Positions 51,492-61,084 of a stretch of 64,000 nt of DNA are shown in pieces. Each line of letters opens with the position of its first letter. Within the stretch, counting starts at the first letter, position 1. The stretch is from contig NZ_AOLI01000019.1 in NCBI RefSeq assembly GCF_000336955.1, positions 227,997 through 291,996 of the forward strand, read 5' to 3'. Under the pieces are notes generated by a model, which did not search any database, was not told where the DNA came from, and saw only the letters and a program-made list of their open reading frames with translations. The DNA comes from Haloferax larsenii JCM 13917. GTDB taxonomy: Archaea; Halobacteriota; Halobacteria; Halobacteriales; Haloferacaceae. The position numbers were made by a program, and so were the translations under genes.

Positions 51492-53189
51492 TTACTGGGC
51501 TGCGACGCTTTCGGCCTCTGACGTCGTTTGGTTCTGTGGCAGGCGTGGAAGGGTGATTTCGATTTTGGTACCCGAATCGGTCACTTCCGTCGTCAGTTCT
51601 CCGTTCGACCGGGCGACGATCCAGTGGACTAACCACAGGCCGATTCCGGAGCCGTGTTGCAGGTCGGTCTCTTCTTGCGCCTTCAGCACGCTGACTTCGA
51701 CCGAGGGGAGTCCTGGGCCGTTGTCTTCGACGACGAGGGTCACACTCGTGTCGGTCAGCTCGGTGGAGACGACGATGTCAGCCGGTTCTGAGCCGTGGTG
51801 GTGTGTAAGGGCGTTGTCGATGAGTTCCAATACGGCGAGGTCGAATCGTGGGTGGACCTCGACTTCCACGTCGTCGATGTCGAACGAGACGGTTGCGGGG
51901 GGTGTGACCTGATATTCTTCTCGGGCTTTCTCGATGTCTTCTCTGAGTGACCGCTGGACCGTCTCGTCGTACGAAAACACCGACTCGATTTTCCCCGCCT
52001 TCTCGGCTTGCTTGACGATTTTCGTCGACCGGTCGTTGATTCTCTCCGCCCACTCGGCGACGTCTCCGCTGGACGCGTCTTCGATGATTTGTGCGTACCC
52101 AGAGATGACGTTGAGGTCGTTGCGGATGTTGTGCCGGAAGACGCGAGAGAGAATCTGTTTGAGGAGGTCCAACTCGTTTTCGCGTTTCTTGAGCGCAGTG
52201 ATGTCGCTCAATACCATTATTTCACCTTCGAGGCCCCTCCCGTACGCAATCGTAGAGGTCTGGACCGAGAAGAACCGTGTCTCGTCGTTACGCCGGAATT
52301 CGAGGGTCTCAGCCGCCCCTTCAGTCGAGGTCACGTGCTCAGAGAGGACGACGTCGATTTGTTGTCCGATGATTCCGGCCCCGAACAACTGTCCGGCCGC
52401 GTCGTTCACGTCGACGACATTCCCCTCGGGATTGATGACAAATATCGCATCAGAGACCTCCTGGAACGTCTGTTCTCGGGCCACGGGGACGAACTTCATG
52501 AATCCGTTTTTGCTGATGGAGAATGCGAAAAACACGCCGGAAAACGAGTAGACCACGGAAGTCAGGTCGAAGTACACCGGCACCAACTCCGCGACCTTGA
52601 CCACCGTCGAGAGAACGAGCATCGAGAAGATGACCAAGAGATAGAGCGTCTGCCGGCGATGGGTGCCATTCGTCCGGAGCGCCTCGCCGACGAACATCCC
52701 CGCGGCTAAGAACACCAGCAAGTATCCGTATATCTTCGTGACGAAGATTTTGAGCGGCCCGCCCAAATCAGGGGCATGTAAGTAGCCGTTTGGTCCGACG
52801 TGGTATTCGGGTGTGTACACTAAGTTGTCGGGGTTGAACCACGACAAGACGAACAACACGAGTATCGGGAGGAACGAAGCGACGGCGACCCGTCGTGAAA
52901 CGTTGTGCTTGAAGACGAATTCGTAGGCGAGCAAGAACATCGTGACCGCTGCGGTCGGTATCATCACCCAGAAGAAGTTCGCGAGGGCGAGCGTGAGACC
53001 GGGGTCGGAGACGAGCGTAAACGTCGCAAAGAGGAACGCCCACGCACCACCGGTCGCCATCGACAGGATGAACCATATCACACCGGGCTTGCGTCGGTCT
53101 CCCCAGAGGACGTAACTGTTAGCTATCGATGGAATCACTCCAAGATACATTAAAGCGATAGCAATTTCGGGAGTGAGCCAACTTTCCAT
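51492..53189 (-). CDS. Membrane sensor histidine kinase with PAS domain
   Basis: 565 residues from the ATG at 53189 (GTG at 53195 also possible). The N-terminal about 230 residues are seven transmembrane helices of the histidine-kinase N-terminal 7TM type. A PAS domain follows (about 245-345: EVSDAIFVINPEGNVVDVNDAAGQLF), then the H-box VFRHNIRNDLNVISGYAQ and an HATPase with LIDNALTHH, EDNGPGLP and GSGIGLWLV. It should sense a membrane or intracellular signal and phosphorylate a response regulator not encoded here. Confidence 0.93.
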   Translation of the reverse strand: MESWLTPEIAIALMYLGVIPSIANSYVLWGDRRKPGVIWFILSMATGGAWAFLFATFTLVSDPGLTLALANFFWVMIPTAAVTMFLLAYEFVFKHNVSRRVAVASFLPILVLFVLSWFNPDNLVYTPEYHVGPNGYLHAPDLGGPLKIFVTKIYGYLLVFLAAGMFVGEALRTNGTHRRQTLYLLVIFSMLVLSTVVKVAELVPVYFDLTSVVYSFSGVFFAFSISKNGFMKFVPVAREQTFQEVSDAIFVINPEGNVVDVNDAAGQLFGAGIIGQQIDVVLSEHVTSTEGAAETLEFRRNDETRFFSVQTSTIAYGRGLEGEIMVLSDITALKKRENELDLLKQILSRVFRHNIRNDLNVISGYAQIIEDASSGDVAEWAERINDRSTKIVKQAEKAGKIESVFSYDETVQRSLREDIEKAREEYQVTPPATVSFDIDDVEVEVHPRFDLAVLELIDNALTHHHGSEPADIVVSTELTDTSVTLVVEDNGPGLPSVEVSVLKAQEETDLQHGSGIGLWLVHWIVARSNGELTTEVTDSGTKIEITLPRLPQNQTTSEAESVAAQ

Positions 53190-53241
53190 TCGCACGTGTG
53201 CAATTCTGGAGGGTACTATTCAATTGTTCGCCTACCTGATG

Positions 53242-53263
53242 GTCAATTATTCTATCTATTGAC
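53242..53263. promoter_or_regulatory. Inverted repeat in AT-rich promoter region
   Basis: GTCAAT and ATTGAC arms with a 10-bp spacer, in the 365-bp AT-rich gap between the kinase and the zinc-ribbon gene. A strong TATA box (TATATAAAA, about 53281) follows, so the element probably regulates a plus-strand transcript or the divergent kinase. Confidence 0.45.
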
Positions 53264-53300
53264 AATAGACACGAGAGGGGTATATAAAAACCCGATAAAA

Positions 53301-53405
53301 ATGAGATATAAAGAAGGGAACACAGGAGACGGTATATGTCTATACGAGATACTACCGGTATGTCTGATTATTGGTGTATTAATCGGGTTCGTCGAAATCT
53401 GCTGA
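53301..53405 (+). CDS. 34-residue membrane microprotein (tentative)
   Basis: An ATG at 53301 opens a frame to TGA at 53403. It encodes MRYKEGNTGDG then ICLYEILPVCLIIGVLIGFVEIC, a hydrophobic helix with three Cys. The TATA box is only 17 nt upstream, too close for a leaderless start. A different frame from the ATG at 53336 has a Shine-Dalgarno (GGAG) but no hydrophobic core. Either may be real. Confidence 0.3.
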   Translation: MRYKEGNTGDGICLYEILPVCLIIGVLIGFVEIC

Positions 53406-53553
53406 CGAGTCGACGTTCACAGCTGTGATTGAAATTCGACTATTTTGGGACTGCCAGCGCGACAGGCTGGACAACCTCTGCTGTCGGTCTCGATAAAAAC
53501 AGTCTCGGTCAGTTCGGTTCCGAAACGGTGTGCCGGTGCGTGGCGTCTCGAGC

Positions 53554-53787
53554 TCAGGGAATCGGTGCCGACACGGTACGGCCCGACCTGTCGTCGTCAC
53601 CGGCAAACCCACGCCACACGGTCGCTCCGCAGTCTGGACAGTCGATACGCTGGAGTTGGCCGTCTACTTCGTGTGTGGGCCAGTCACCGAGCGCCGCTGC
53701 GCGGCCGCACGTTTGACAGAACAGTATCGCCTTGCGGCGGTCGAAATCGGGGGGGTCGGTACTGAATTCGCAGGGTGTGTCGCTCAT
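53554..53787 (-). CDS. Small zinc-ribbon protein, unknown
   Basis: 77 residues. FCQTCGRAAALGDWPTHEVDGQLQRIDCPDCGATV gives two C-x2-C pairs for one zinc. The polar C-terminus (DDDRSGRTVSAPIP) is probably disordered. Similar small zinc ribbons are common in haloarchaea; role unknown. Confidence 0.8.
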   Translation of the reverse strand: MSDTPCEFSTDPPDFDRRKAILFCQTCGRAAALGDWPTHEVDGQLQRIDCPDCGATVWRGFAGDDDRSGRTVSAPIP

Positions 53788-53845
53788 GCCGCCACAACCG
53801 TGATTTCCGGCAATAAGACTGTTGGGAGGTGTGTTCCCGAGTGGC

Positions 53846-54574
53846 TCAGAACAGCTTCGAGAGGAACTGCTTCCCGCGGTCGGTCTTGGGGTTCTCGAAG
53901 AACTGCTCCGGCGGTGAGTCCTCGACGACGCGACCGTCGGCCATGAGGACGATACGGTCGCCGACTTCCCGAGCGAAGCCCATCTCGTGGGTGACGACGA
54001 GCATCGTCATGCCCTCGTCGGCGAGGCCGTGCATGACGTCGAGCACTTCCCCGACGAGTTCGGGGTCGAGTGCGCTCGTGACCTCGTCGAAGAGCATGAC
54101 ACGTGGGTCCATCGCGAGTGCGCGGGCGATGGCGACGCGTTGTTGCTGGCCGCCGGAGAGTTGGTTCGGGTAGGAGTTATCCTGGTCGGCAAGACCGACC
54201 CGGTCGAGTAACTCTTCTGCCCGCCGGACGGCGACCTCTTCGTCGAGGTCCTTTACCTTCTTCGGGGCGAGCGTCACGTTCTCCAGCGCCGTCTTGTGCG
54301 GGAAGAGATTGAAGCTCTGGAACACCATCCCGATGCGCTGCCGAAGGTGGTTGATGTCCGCGTCAGGGTCGGATATCGAGGTACCGTCGAGTCGAATCTC
54401 TCCGTCCTGAATCTCTTCGAGACGGTTCGCACAGCGAAGGAGCGTCGATTTCCCCGAGCCAGATGGCCCGATGATGACGCACACTTCGCCCTCTTCGACT
54501 TCGAGGTCGACGTCTTTGAGGACGTGCGTCTCGCCGAAGTATTTGTCAACCTTGTCGAATTCGAGGAGACTCAT
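53846..54574 (-). CDS. Polar amino-acid ABC transporter ATPase (GlnQ-like)
   Basis: 242 residues with Walker A GPSGSGKST, signature LSGGQQQR, Walker B VMLFDEVTSALDP and H-loop VTHEMGF, typical of the HisP/GlnQ group. It energises uptake of polar amino acids with the permease and binding protein upstream. Its ATG overlaps the permease TGA (ATGA). Confidence 0.95.
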   Translation of the reverse strand: MSLLEFDKVDKYFGETHVLKDVDLEVEEGEVCVIIGPSGSGKSTLLRCANRLEEIQDGEIRLDGTSISDPDADINHLRQRIGMVFQSFNLFPHKTALENVTLAPKKVKDLDEEVAVRRAEELLDRVGLADQDNSYPNQLSGGQQQRVAIARALAMDPRVMLFDEVTSALDPELVGEVLDVMHGLADEGMTMLVVTHEMGFAREVGDRIVLMADGRVVEDSPPEQFFENPKTDRGKQFLSKLF

Positions 54575-55404
54575 CGGCGGTCACCTCCCCAGTCCGCGCG
54601 GTTTTCGAGGTGGCTGACGATTTTGCCAAGTGGAATCGTAATCATGAGGTACGCGATAGCGACGAGAATAATCGGTGTCCACGGGTCGAACGTGGCCGAG
54701 TTGACGTTGCGGAACGCACTGATGAGTTCGGGGACGGCGATGACTGTCAGGAGTGAGGTGTCCTTCACGAGGATGACTTGGTCGTTGCCGATTGCAGCAA
54801 GCGCGTTGCGCCACGCCTGCGGGAGGACGACCTCACGCATCGCCTGCACGTAGGACATCCCGAGCGAGCGTGCTGCTTCCATCTGCCCCTCGGGGACGGC
54901 ACTGATACCACCGCGGACTGCCTCACCGACGTACGCGGCGTGGTTGAGCGTCAGGCCGATGATGGCGGCCGGAATCGCCCAGTTTCGGAGAGGGAACTGA
55001 CCTGGTGGCCAGAATGCCGGAATCCCGTAGAATATAACGAGCAACTGGAACAAAAGCGGCGTACCCCGGAAGAACCCGACGTACCCAGTCGCGACGGTGT
55101 TTGTGATCTTAGTTTTTGAAACGCGACCCAGACCGACGATGACGCCTGCGGTGACGGACAACAGACTCCCGACGAGGACGATACCGAGCACCCGCAGGAA
55201 CGCATCGACGAATTGCGGGTAGATAATCTCCACGAAGAGTTCGGAATCGACCTGTGTGAAGATAATCGCCCCGATGAACAGACCGACAACCAGCGTGAAC
55301 ACTGACGCAACTGCTGCACCTACGAACTTGAGCGTCTTGTCGTTCAGAAACTGCTCTTGGAACTCGTCGTCCGTGCTCCGCCCCTCAGAGTATGATTCTG
55401 CCAT
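54571..55404 (-). CDS. Polar amino-acid ABC transporter permease (HisMQ/GlnP-like)
   Basis: 277 residues. The conserved permease loop appears as YVGEAVRGGISAVPEGQMEAARSLGMSYVQAMREVVLPQAWRNALAAIGN, the EAA motif. Five to six helices. The N-terminal 35 residues are polar and acidic. Second gene of a three-gene importer operon. Confidence 0.95.
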   Translation of the reverse strand: MAESYSEGRSTDDEFQEQFLNDKTLKFVGAAVASVFTLVVGLFIGAIIFTQVDSELFVEIIYPQFVDAFLRVLGIVLVGSLLSVTAGVIVGLGRVSKTKITNTVATGYVGFFRGTPLLFQLLVIFYGIPAFWPPGQFPLRNWAIPAAIIGLTLNHAAYVGEAVRGGISAVPEGQMEAARSLGMSYVQAMREVVLPQAWRNALAAIGNDQVILVKDTSLLTVIAVPELISAFRNVNSATFDPWTPIILVAIAYLMITIPLGKIVSHLENRADWGGDRR

Positions 55405-55449
55405 TGATAATGATTCTCACAGTGTTGGTATAAAAACGCGGTGCGCGAG

Positions 55450-56256
55450 TTAGCCCGAGAAGTACCTCGAGTAAATCTCGTCGTACGTCCCGTTTTCTTT
55501 GATGGTCGCGATAGCCCCGTTGACTTCCTCACGGAGTTCGTCGTCGTCCTTACGGAACCCGATACCGTACTCTTCGACGGTGAGCGTCAGGTACGGCGGT
55601 GCGTCTTTGCCCTGCTCTTCGGCAGCGCCGGTTCCTTCGAGGAATTTGGCGATATCACTCTGGTTGACGAACTCCGCGTTGACGGTGTTGTCGTTGACGA
55701 CTGCGTCGACCTGGTTGTTTCTGAGTGCGTCGAACGCACCGGTAATCTGGTCGTAGCGCTGAATGGTCAGGTCGCCGCCGAACTCTTCTTTGAGCCCGTC
55801 AGCGGCTGATGCACCGGTCGTCCCCTTCTGGACACCAACCGTTGTCCCTTTGAGGTCTTCTTTCGCTGCGATGTCGCTGTCGTTCAGGATGACGACCGTC
55901 TGGTAGGCCGTGAAGTACGGGTCGGAGAAGTCAATCTCCTCTGCGCGGTCTTCGGTGATGGTCATCGCGGACATGATGACGCGGAAGTTCCCGTTGTTCA
56001 GCCCTTGGATGATGCCGTCGAAACTCGTCTCTTGGAACTCGTGCTCATAACCGAGTTCATCAGTGAAGACGGCCTGTGCGATGTCAACGTCGAATCCGAC
56101 GAGTTCGTCCTCAGGCGTCCTGTACTCGAACGGGCGGTACGGGATGTCCGACCCGATAGTAATCGTATTACCGCCACCACCGCCGCCGAGACAGCCGGCC
56201 ATCGTGAACGTGGCTGCAGCCCCTGCGGCACCCTTCAGATAGGTACGACGTTGCAT
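55450..56256 (-). CDS. Polar amino-acid ABC transporter solute-binding lipoprotein
   Basis: 268 residues from the ATG at 56256. A lipobox AGC follows the signal (QRRTYLKGAAGAAATFTMAGC); a Gly tract follows the Cys. The family 3 periplasmic-binding fold shows in GSDIPYRPFEYRTPEDELVGFDVDIAQAV and IDFSDPYFTAYQTVV. Substrate is probably a polar or acidic amino acid. The AT-rich gap upstream (56257-56479) holds the operon promoter. Confidence 0.95.
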   Translation of the reverse strand: MQRRTYLKGAAGAAATFTMAGCLGGGGGGNTITIGSDIPYRPFEYRTPEDELVGFDVDIAQAVFTDELGYEHEFQETSFDGIIQGLNNGNFRVIMSAMTITEDRAEEIDFSDPYFTAYQTVVILNDSDIAAKEDLKGTTVGVQKGTTGASAADGLKEEFGGDLTIQRYDQITGAFDALRNNQVDAVVNDNTVNAEFVNQSDIAKFLEGTGAAEEQGKDAPPYLTLTVEEYGIGFRKDDDELREEVNGAIATIKENGTYDEIYSRYFSG

Positions 56257-56479
56257 AACAAGGCACAGGTAGCACATCCGCCTATAACACTTCTTCGGTC
56301 CGTCTCCCGATTCACGTTTGTTTTGGTGAAATTTGCCAGAAAAACGGTAGAATGAATAAGAAATCAGCATATCATAGGAAATCTAACAATCTAAGTTAAG
56401 AATGTTGGTCAATGATACAACATAGCAAGGATATTTCGATTCGCAAAACTATACTCGTCGTGAAAATCAGGGCGGGAAG

Positions 56480-57313
56480 CTAGTCTGCGTCGTTGGTGAC
56501 AGCGGCCCGAGGTGCGGGGAGGCCACCACGGACAACGGAGAACGCAGCTACGACGAGGACGAGCGCGACGACCGTTCCACCGAGGTGCGCGAGTTGGAGC
56601 GTCGGCCCGTACACCTGCCGACCGACGATGAGGAGCGCGACGACAATCACGCTCGCGGGCGCGACAAGTAGCCGTAGTTTGCCGTATGCATCCTTCTGCG
56701 CGCCGTGCGCTGCAGAGGCCCAGAGGGTTGCACAGATGAGTGCGGCGTAGGTGGCGAGGCCGACGACGTAGTAGGTTGCCTGCGTCGTCGGGCCGAAGGC
56801 GACGAAGCTGTGCGGTGTGAGGACGAGCATGATCGGCATCCCGAGGAGTGCCAGTCGGACTGCGTCAGCGGTGCGTCCGATACCGCGGTCGGCGAGCCCC
56901 CACGCAGCGGCGGCGACGACGGCAGTGAAGATGGACGTCGCGACGACGTAGTGGGCGGTCAGGATGACCCACTCGTACTCGGTGACGGTGAGCGCGCCGA
57001 GGACGATTTGGAACGGGAGGATGACCGTCGCGACGACGAGCGCGTAGCGAACGCGGGCGGCGACGCCCTCGCGCCACGCTTTCACCGTCGTGCCGAGGAT
57101 GACGAAGCCGGTGAGCATCGCGACGAGGCGGTGGAACCACTCGATGAAGCTGCCCCAGTTGGCCGGAAAGAGACCGAGAAAGCCGTCACAGAACGGCCAG
57201 CGGCCGGCACAGGTGAGTCCAGCGCCCGACGCGGCGGTGTAGACGCCGAGGACCATCAGAACGCCGGTCATCACGGCACCACCGGCGAGGAGGCGACGAA
57301 GCCGAGGTGTCAT
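56480..57313 (-). CDS. ctaA: Heme A synthase (CtaA/COX15 family)
   Basis: 277 residues, eight transmembrane helices in two similar halves. The four heme-ligand His contexts can be read as EWFHRLVAM, TAHYVVATS, LTPHSFVAF and QLAHLGGTV. It converts heme O to heme A for terminal oxidases. A Cys pair (LTCAGRWPFCDG) lies in the first extracellular loop as in many CtaA proteins. A TATA-like GATATAAG about 25 nt upstream suggests a leaderless mRNA, with an inverted repeat between TATA and ATG. Confidence 0.93.
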   Translation of the reverse strand: MTPRLRRLLAGGAVMTGVLMVLGVYTAASGAGLTCAGRWPFCDGFLGLFPANWGSFIEWFHRLVAMLTGFVILGTTVKAWREGVAARVRYALVVATVILPFQIVLGALTVTEYEWVILTAHYVVATSIFTAVVAAAAWGLADRGIGRTADAVRLALLGMPIMLVLTPHSFVAFGPTTQATYYVVGLATYAALICATLWASAAHGAQKDAYGKLRLLVAPASVIVVALLIVGRQVYGPTLQLAHLGGTVVALVLVVAAFSVVRGGLPAPRAAVTNDAD

Positions 57314-57334
57314 ACGCGGGGGTCAGGCCCGCGT
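57314..57334. promoter_or_regulatory. Inverted repeat between TATA and ctaA start
   Basis: ACGCGGG and CCCGCGT arms (7-bp perfect dyad, 7-bp spacer) fill the space from just upstream of the ATG to near the TATA box. A bound protein would block transcription initiation; an mRNA hairpin is less likely because the transcript is probably leaderless. Confidence 0.5.
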
Positions 57335-57448
57335 AAACTTATATCTCGCAGGTATGGTCGTCGAAGACCGCGTCTCCTGTAAGTCGTCTCGGTCCGACAC
57401 CGACCACGAGCCGTCCCATTCAAGTCGATTCGGTTGGACGCCCGAGAT

Positions 57449-58555
57449 ATGAACGAGCGACTCGCATCACGGGCCGAGCGTCTCGACGCGTACCTCGCCG
57501 AGCAGGACGCCGAGGCGGTCTGGTTCGCCCGCCCGAACTCCTTTGCGTGGCTCCTCGGTGGCGACAACGTCGTCGACCGCGACTCCGATATTGGGGTCGC
57601 GGCCGCCGGATACGACGGCGACGAGTTCCACGTCGTGACCGACAACATCGAAGCGACTCGGTTACTTCACGAAGAAGTTCCCCACGAAGACGTGCAAATC
57701 CATCAGTACCAATGGTACGAGGGTTCTCTCGCGTCCGCCGTCGCGACTGTGTCGCCGACGCCCGCAGCGGCTGACTTCGACGTCCCAGGCTTCAGTGAGG
57801 TCGATGCCGGAACCCTTCGACAGCCACTCAGCGAAGACGATATCGAGTCCTACCGCGCCCTCAGCCGCGACGTGGCCGACGCCGTCGAGCGCGTCTGTCG
57901 CGAACTCCATCCCGACGACACCGAACACGAAGTCGCGTCCGGCCTGCGTGTGACGCTCCACGCGATGGGTATCGAGACGCCAGTGGCCCTCGTGGGTGGC
58001 GCGCGCCGGGCGCAGAAATACCGGCACTACACGCCGACTAAAGAGCGACTCGGCGACTACGCGTTGGTGTCGGTGACGGCCCAGCGAGACGGGCTTTACG
58101 CGAGTTGCACGAGAACTGTCGCATTCGACGCCCCCGAGTGGCTCGAAGAACGCCACGAGAAGACGACGCGCGTCGAAGTGAACGCGCTCGGGGCGACACA
58201 GCGCGTCGCCGCCGAGGGAGGGACCGCTGCCGACGTGTTCGATACCATCCGCGACACCTACGACGAGGTCGGCGCGCCCGACGAGTGGCTGAACCACCAT
58301 CAGGGCGGCGCTGCCGGGTTCGCCGGACGTGAGTGGTTCGCGCGCCCCGACGCCGACGACGAGGTTCGCGTCCCGATGGGCTACGCGTACAACCCGACTA
58401 TCGAGGGCGCAAAGAGCGAAGACACGGTGCTCGTCACCGAGGACGACGCCGAAGTGCTGACGACGACCGATTCGTGGCCGACTCGAACCGTCACCGACGA
58501 GACTGGCACCTTCGAACTCGAACGCCACGAAATTCTTCACATCGATTCGGAGTAA
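57449..58555 (+). CDS. M24 (creatinase/aminopeptidase P-like) family protein, possibly inactive
   Basis: 368 residues from the ATG at 57449. The N-terminal creatinase domain (about 1-120) and the pita-bread C-domain are both present: [84 protein letters not shown]. Comparing with M24 enzymes by eye, the two metal-binding Asp are replaced (TAQRDG and SCTRT) and the His site reads HHQGG, so metal binding is doubtful. It may act as a non-catalytic binding protein. Divergent from ctaA. Confidence 0.8.
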   Translation: MNERLASRAERLDAYLAEQDAEAVWFARPNSFAWLLGGDNVVDRDSDIGVAAAGYDGDEFHVVTDNIEATRLLHEEVPHEDVQIHQYQWYEGSLASAVATVSPTPAAADFDVPGFSEVDAGTLRQPLSEDDIESYRALSRDVADAVERVCRELHPDDTEHEVASGLRVTLHAMGIETPVALVGGARRAQKYRHYTPTKERLGDYALVSVTAQRDGLYASCTRTVAFDAPEWLEERHEKTTRVEVNALGATQRVAAEGGTAADVFDTIRDTYDEVGAPDEWLNHHQGGAAGFAGREWFARPDADDEVRVPMGYAYNPTIEGAKSEDTVLVTEDDAEVLTTTDSWPTRTVTDETGTFELERHEILHIDSE

Positions 58556-58686
58556 TTTTTGTTCGCGCCCGGCGTCGAAGCGTCGCGTTCATCGAACTTC
58601 CGTCTGGCGACGATTCGACAGCCGTCGAACTCAATATTCGACGCCCTTGGATAGTTTTTTGCCTCCGGACTGAGGACCACTGAGTC

Positions 58687-60942
58687 ATGGGACTGGACGA
58701 CGACTCACGGGAATACCACCGACGGGACCCGCCCGGAAAGATAGAGATTGCGACGACAAAACCGACGAACACGCAGCGTGACCTCTCGCTCGCGTACTCG
58801 CCGGGTGTCGCGGCACCGTGTCGCGATATCGACGAAGACGAAGACGCCGCATACGAGTACACCGCGAAGGGGAACCTCGTGGGCGTCGTCTCCAACGGGA
58901 CGGCCGTCCTCGGCCTCGGTGACATCGGCGCGTCGGCGTCCAAGCCCGTCATGGAGGGCAAAGGCGTCCTGTTCAAACGCTTCGCCGACATCGACGTGTT
59001 CGACGTCGAACTCGACATCACCGACGTCGACGACTTCGTCGCGGCGACGAAGGCCATGGAACCGACGTTCGGCGGCATCAACCTCGAAGACATCAAAGCG
59101 CCGGAGTGCTTCGAAATCGAGCAACAACTCCGCGAGTCGATGGACATCCCGGTCTTCCACGACGACCAGCACGGGACGGCCATCATCTCCGGTGCGGCGC
59201 TGTTGAACGCTGCGGACGTCGTCGACAAGGAACTCGACGAACTCGATATCGTCTTCTCCGGTGCCGGTGCGTCGGCTCTCGCCACTGCTCGGTTCTACGT
59301 CTCTCTCGGCGCGAAGAAAGAGAACATCACGATGTGCGACTCCTCGGGTATCATCACGGAGGCGCGCGTCGAGGCGGGCGACGTCAACAAGTACAAAGCC
59401 GAGTTCGCTCAGCCAGTCGAAGAAGGCGACCTCGCGGACGCGATGCGGGGCGCAGACGTGTTCGCCGGTCTCTCGGTCGGCGGCATCGTCTCGCAGGAGA
59501 TGGTTCGGTCGATGGCGAACGACCCCATCATCTTCGCGATGGCGAATCCGGACCCCGAAATCACCTACGAGGACGCCAAGAACGCCCGCGACGACATGGT
59601 CATCATGGCGACGGGGCGCTCCGACTATCCGAATCAGGTGAACAACGTCCTCGGATTCCCCTTCATCTTCCGCGGCGCGCTCGACGTGCGCGCCACCGAA
59701 ATCAACGAGGAGATGAAGCGCGCGGCCGCCGAAGCGCTCGCCGAACTCGCTCGGCAGGACGTTCCCGACGCGGTCGTTAAGGCCTACGGCGACCACCCGC
59801 TTCAGTTCGGTCCCGACTACCTCATCCCGAAGCCACTCGACCCGCGCGTCCTGTTCGAAGTCGCGCCCGCGGTGGCACAGGCGGCGGTGAACTCCGGCGC
59901 GGCCCGCAAGCGCCTCGACCTCAACGAGTACCGCGAGCGCCTCGAAGCCCGCCTCGGGAAGTCCCGCGAGATGATGCGCGTCGTCCTCAACAAGGCGAAG
60001 TCCGACCCCAAGCGCGTCGCTCTCGCCGAGGGGACCAACGAGAAAATCATCCGCGCGGCCTACCAGATGCAGGAGGAAGGCATCGCACAGCCCATCCTCA
60101 TCGGGAACACCAAGCGAATTCTTCGGAAGGCGGAGGAACTCGGCCTCGACTTCGACCCCACAATCGCCAACCCACGTGACGGCGAGTGGGACCACTACGC
60201 CGACCGCCTCTACGAACTTCGCAAGCGCAAGGGACTCACGAAGTCCGAGGCGAGCGAACTCGTCCGCCGCGACTCCAACTACTTCGCCAGCGTGATGGTC
60301 GAGACGGGCGACGCCGACGCGATGCTGACGGGCCTCACCCACCACTACCCCGGTGGCCTTCGCCCGCCGCTGCAGGTTGTCGGCACGGCCGAAGACGCCG
60401 ACTACGCGGCCGGTGTCTACATGATGACGTTCAAGAACCGCGTCGTCTTCTGCGCCGACGCGACGGTCAACCTCGACCCCGACGAGGAAGTTCTCGCGGA
60501 GATTACGAAGCACACGGCGGAACTCGCCCGGCGGTTCAACGTCGAACCCCGAGCAGCCCTGCTGTCGTACTCGAACTTCGGCAGTGTCGACAACGAAGGC
60601 ACGGCCAAGCCACGGCACGCCGCCCAGATGCTGCAGGACGACCCGGACGTGGACTTCCCGGTCGACGGTGAGATGCAGGCCGACACGGCGCTCGTCGAGG
60701 ACATCCTCACGGGCACCTACGAGTTCGCAGACCTCGACGAACCCGCGAACCTGCTCATCTTCCCGAACCTCGAAGCAGGGAACATCGGCTACAAACTCCT
60801 CCAGCGCCTCGGTGGCGCGGAGGCTATCGGCCCGATGCTCGTCGGTATGGGCAAGCCCGTGCACGTCCTTCAGCGCGGCGACGAAGTGAAGGACATCGTC
60901 AATCTGGCTGCGACCGCTGTGGTCGACGCACAGAACGAGTAG
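58687..60942 (+). CDS. maeB: NADP-dependent malic enzyme (MaeB, fused PTA-like domain)
   Basis: 751 residues. The malic enzyme half (about 1-420) has [23 protein letters not shown] and the Rossmann site [16 protein letters not shown]. The C-terminal half (about 430-751) is a phosphotransacetylase-like domain, as in MaeB enzymes, usually regulatory. It decarboxylates malate to pyruvate with NADP. A short gap separates it from the previous gene. The 3' end is duplicated downstream. Confidence 0.95.
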   Translation: MGLDDDSREYHRRDPPGKIEIATTKPTNTQRDLSLAYSPGVAAPCRDIDEDEDAAYEYTAKGNLVGVVSNGTAVLGLGDIGASASKPVMEGKGVLFKRFADIDVFDVELDITDVDDFVAATKAMEPTFGGINLEDIKAPECFEIEQQLRESMDIPVFHDDQHGTAIISGAALLNAADVVDKELDELDIVFSGAGASALATARFYVSLGAKKENITMCDSSGIITEARVEAGDVNKYKAEFAQPVEEGDLADAMRGADVFAGLSVGGIVSQEMVRSMANDPIIFAMANPDPEITYEDAKNARDDMVIMATGRSDYPNQVNNVLGFPFIFRGALDVRATEINEEMKRAAAEALAELARQDVPDAVVKAYGDHPLQFGPDYLIPKPLDPRVLFEVAPAVAQAAVNSGAARKRLDLNEYRERLEARLGKSREMMRVVLNKAKSDPKRVALAEGTNEKIIRAAYQMQEEGIAQPILIGNTKRILRKAEELGLDFDPTIANPRDGEWDHYADRLYELRKRKGLTKSEASELVRRDSNYFASVMVETGDADAMLTGLTHHYPGGLRPPLQVVGTAEDADYAAGVYMMTFKNRVVFCADATVNLDPDEEVLAEITKHTAELARRFNVEPRAALLSYSNFGSVDNEGTAKPRHAAQMLQDDPDVDFPVDGEMQADTALVEDILTGTYEFADLDEPANLLIFPNLEAGNIGYKLLQRLGGAEAIGPMLVGMGKPVHVLQRGDEVKDIVNLAATAVVDAQNE

Positions 60943-61065
60943 TCGCCCCCGAGCGGAGCGAGGGGGATTTTTGGTCCAGATTTTTCAAGGAGTGGTCGCC
61001 GGAGGCGACCCGACGCAGAAAAAGGTGGTTGTCGACGCACAGAACGAGTAGTCGCCCCCGAGCGG
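60922..61065 (+). repeat. Duplicated maeB 3' end
   Basis: A 35-bp exact repeat: 60922-60956 (codons for VDAQNE, the TAG stop and the following bases) and 61031-61065. Between lie a CCCCC/GGGGG dyad (60946-60966), two T5 runs (60968-60972 and 60981-60985) and the hairpin at 60994-61010. Only the first copy is in the gene. Confidence 0.92.
60994..61010 (+). terminator. 7-bp hairpin with GGA loop
   Basis: Perfect stem GGTCGCC/GGCGACC around GGA, after two T-runs in the convergent gap between maeB and the TatC-like gene. Likely part of a terminator region serving both genes. Confidence 0.5.
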
Positions 61066-61084
61066 CGTACCCGTTTTCTAACTT

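Noticed and set aside
58705-60864. 719-residue minus-strand frame
   Set aside because: It is antisense to maeB, which has full family motifs; long antisense frames are usual in GC-rich haloarchaeal DNA.
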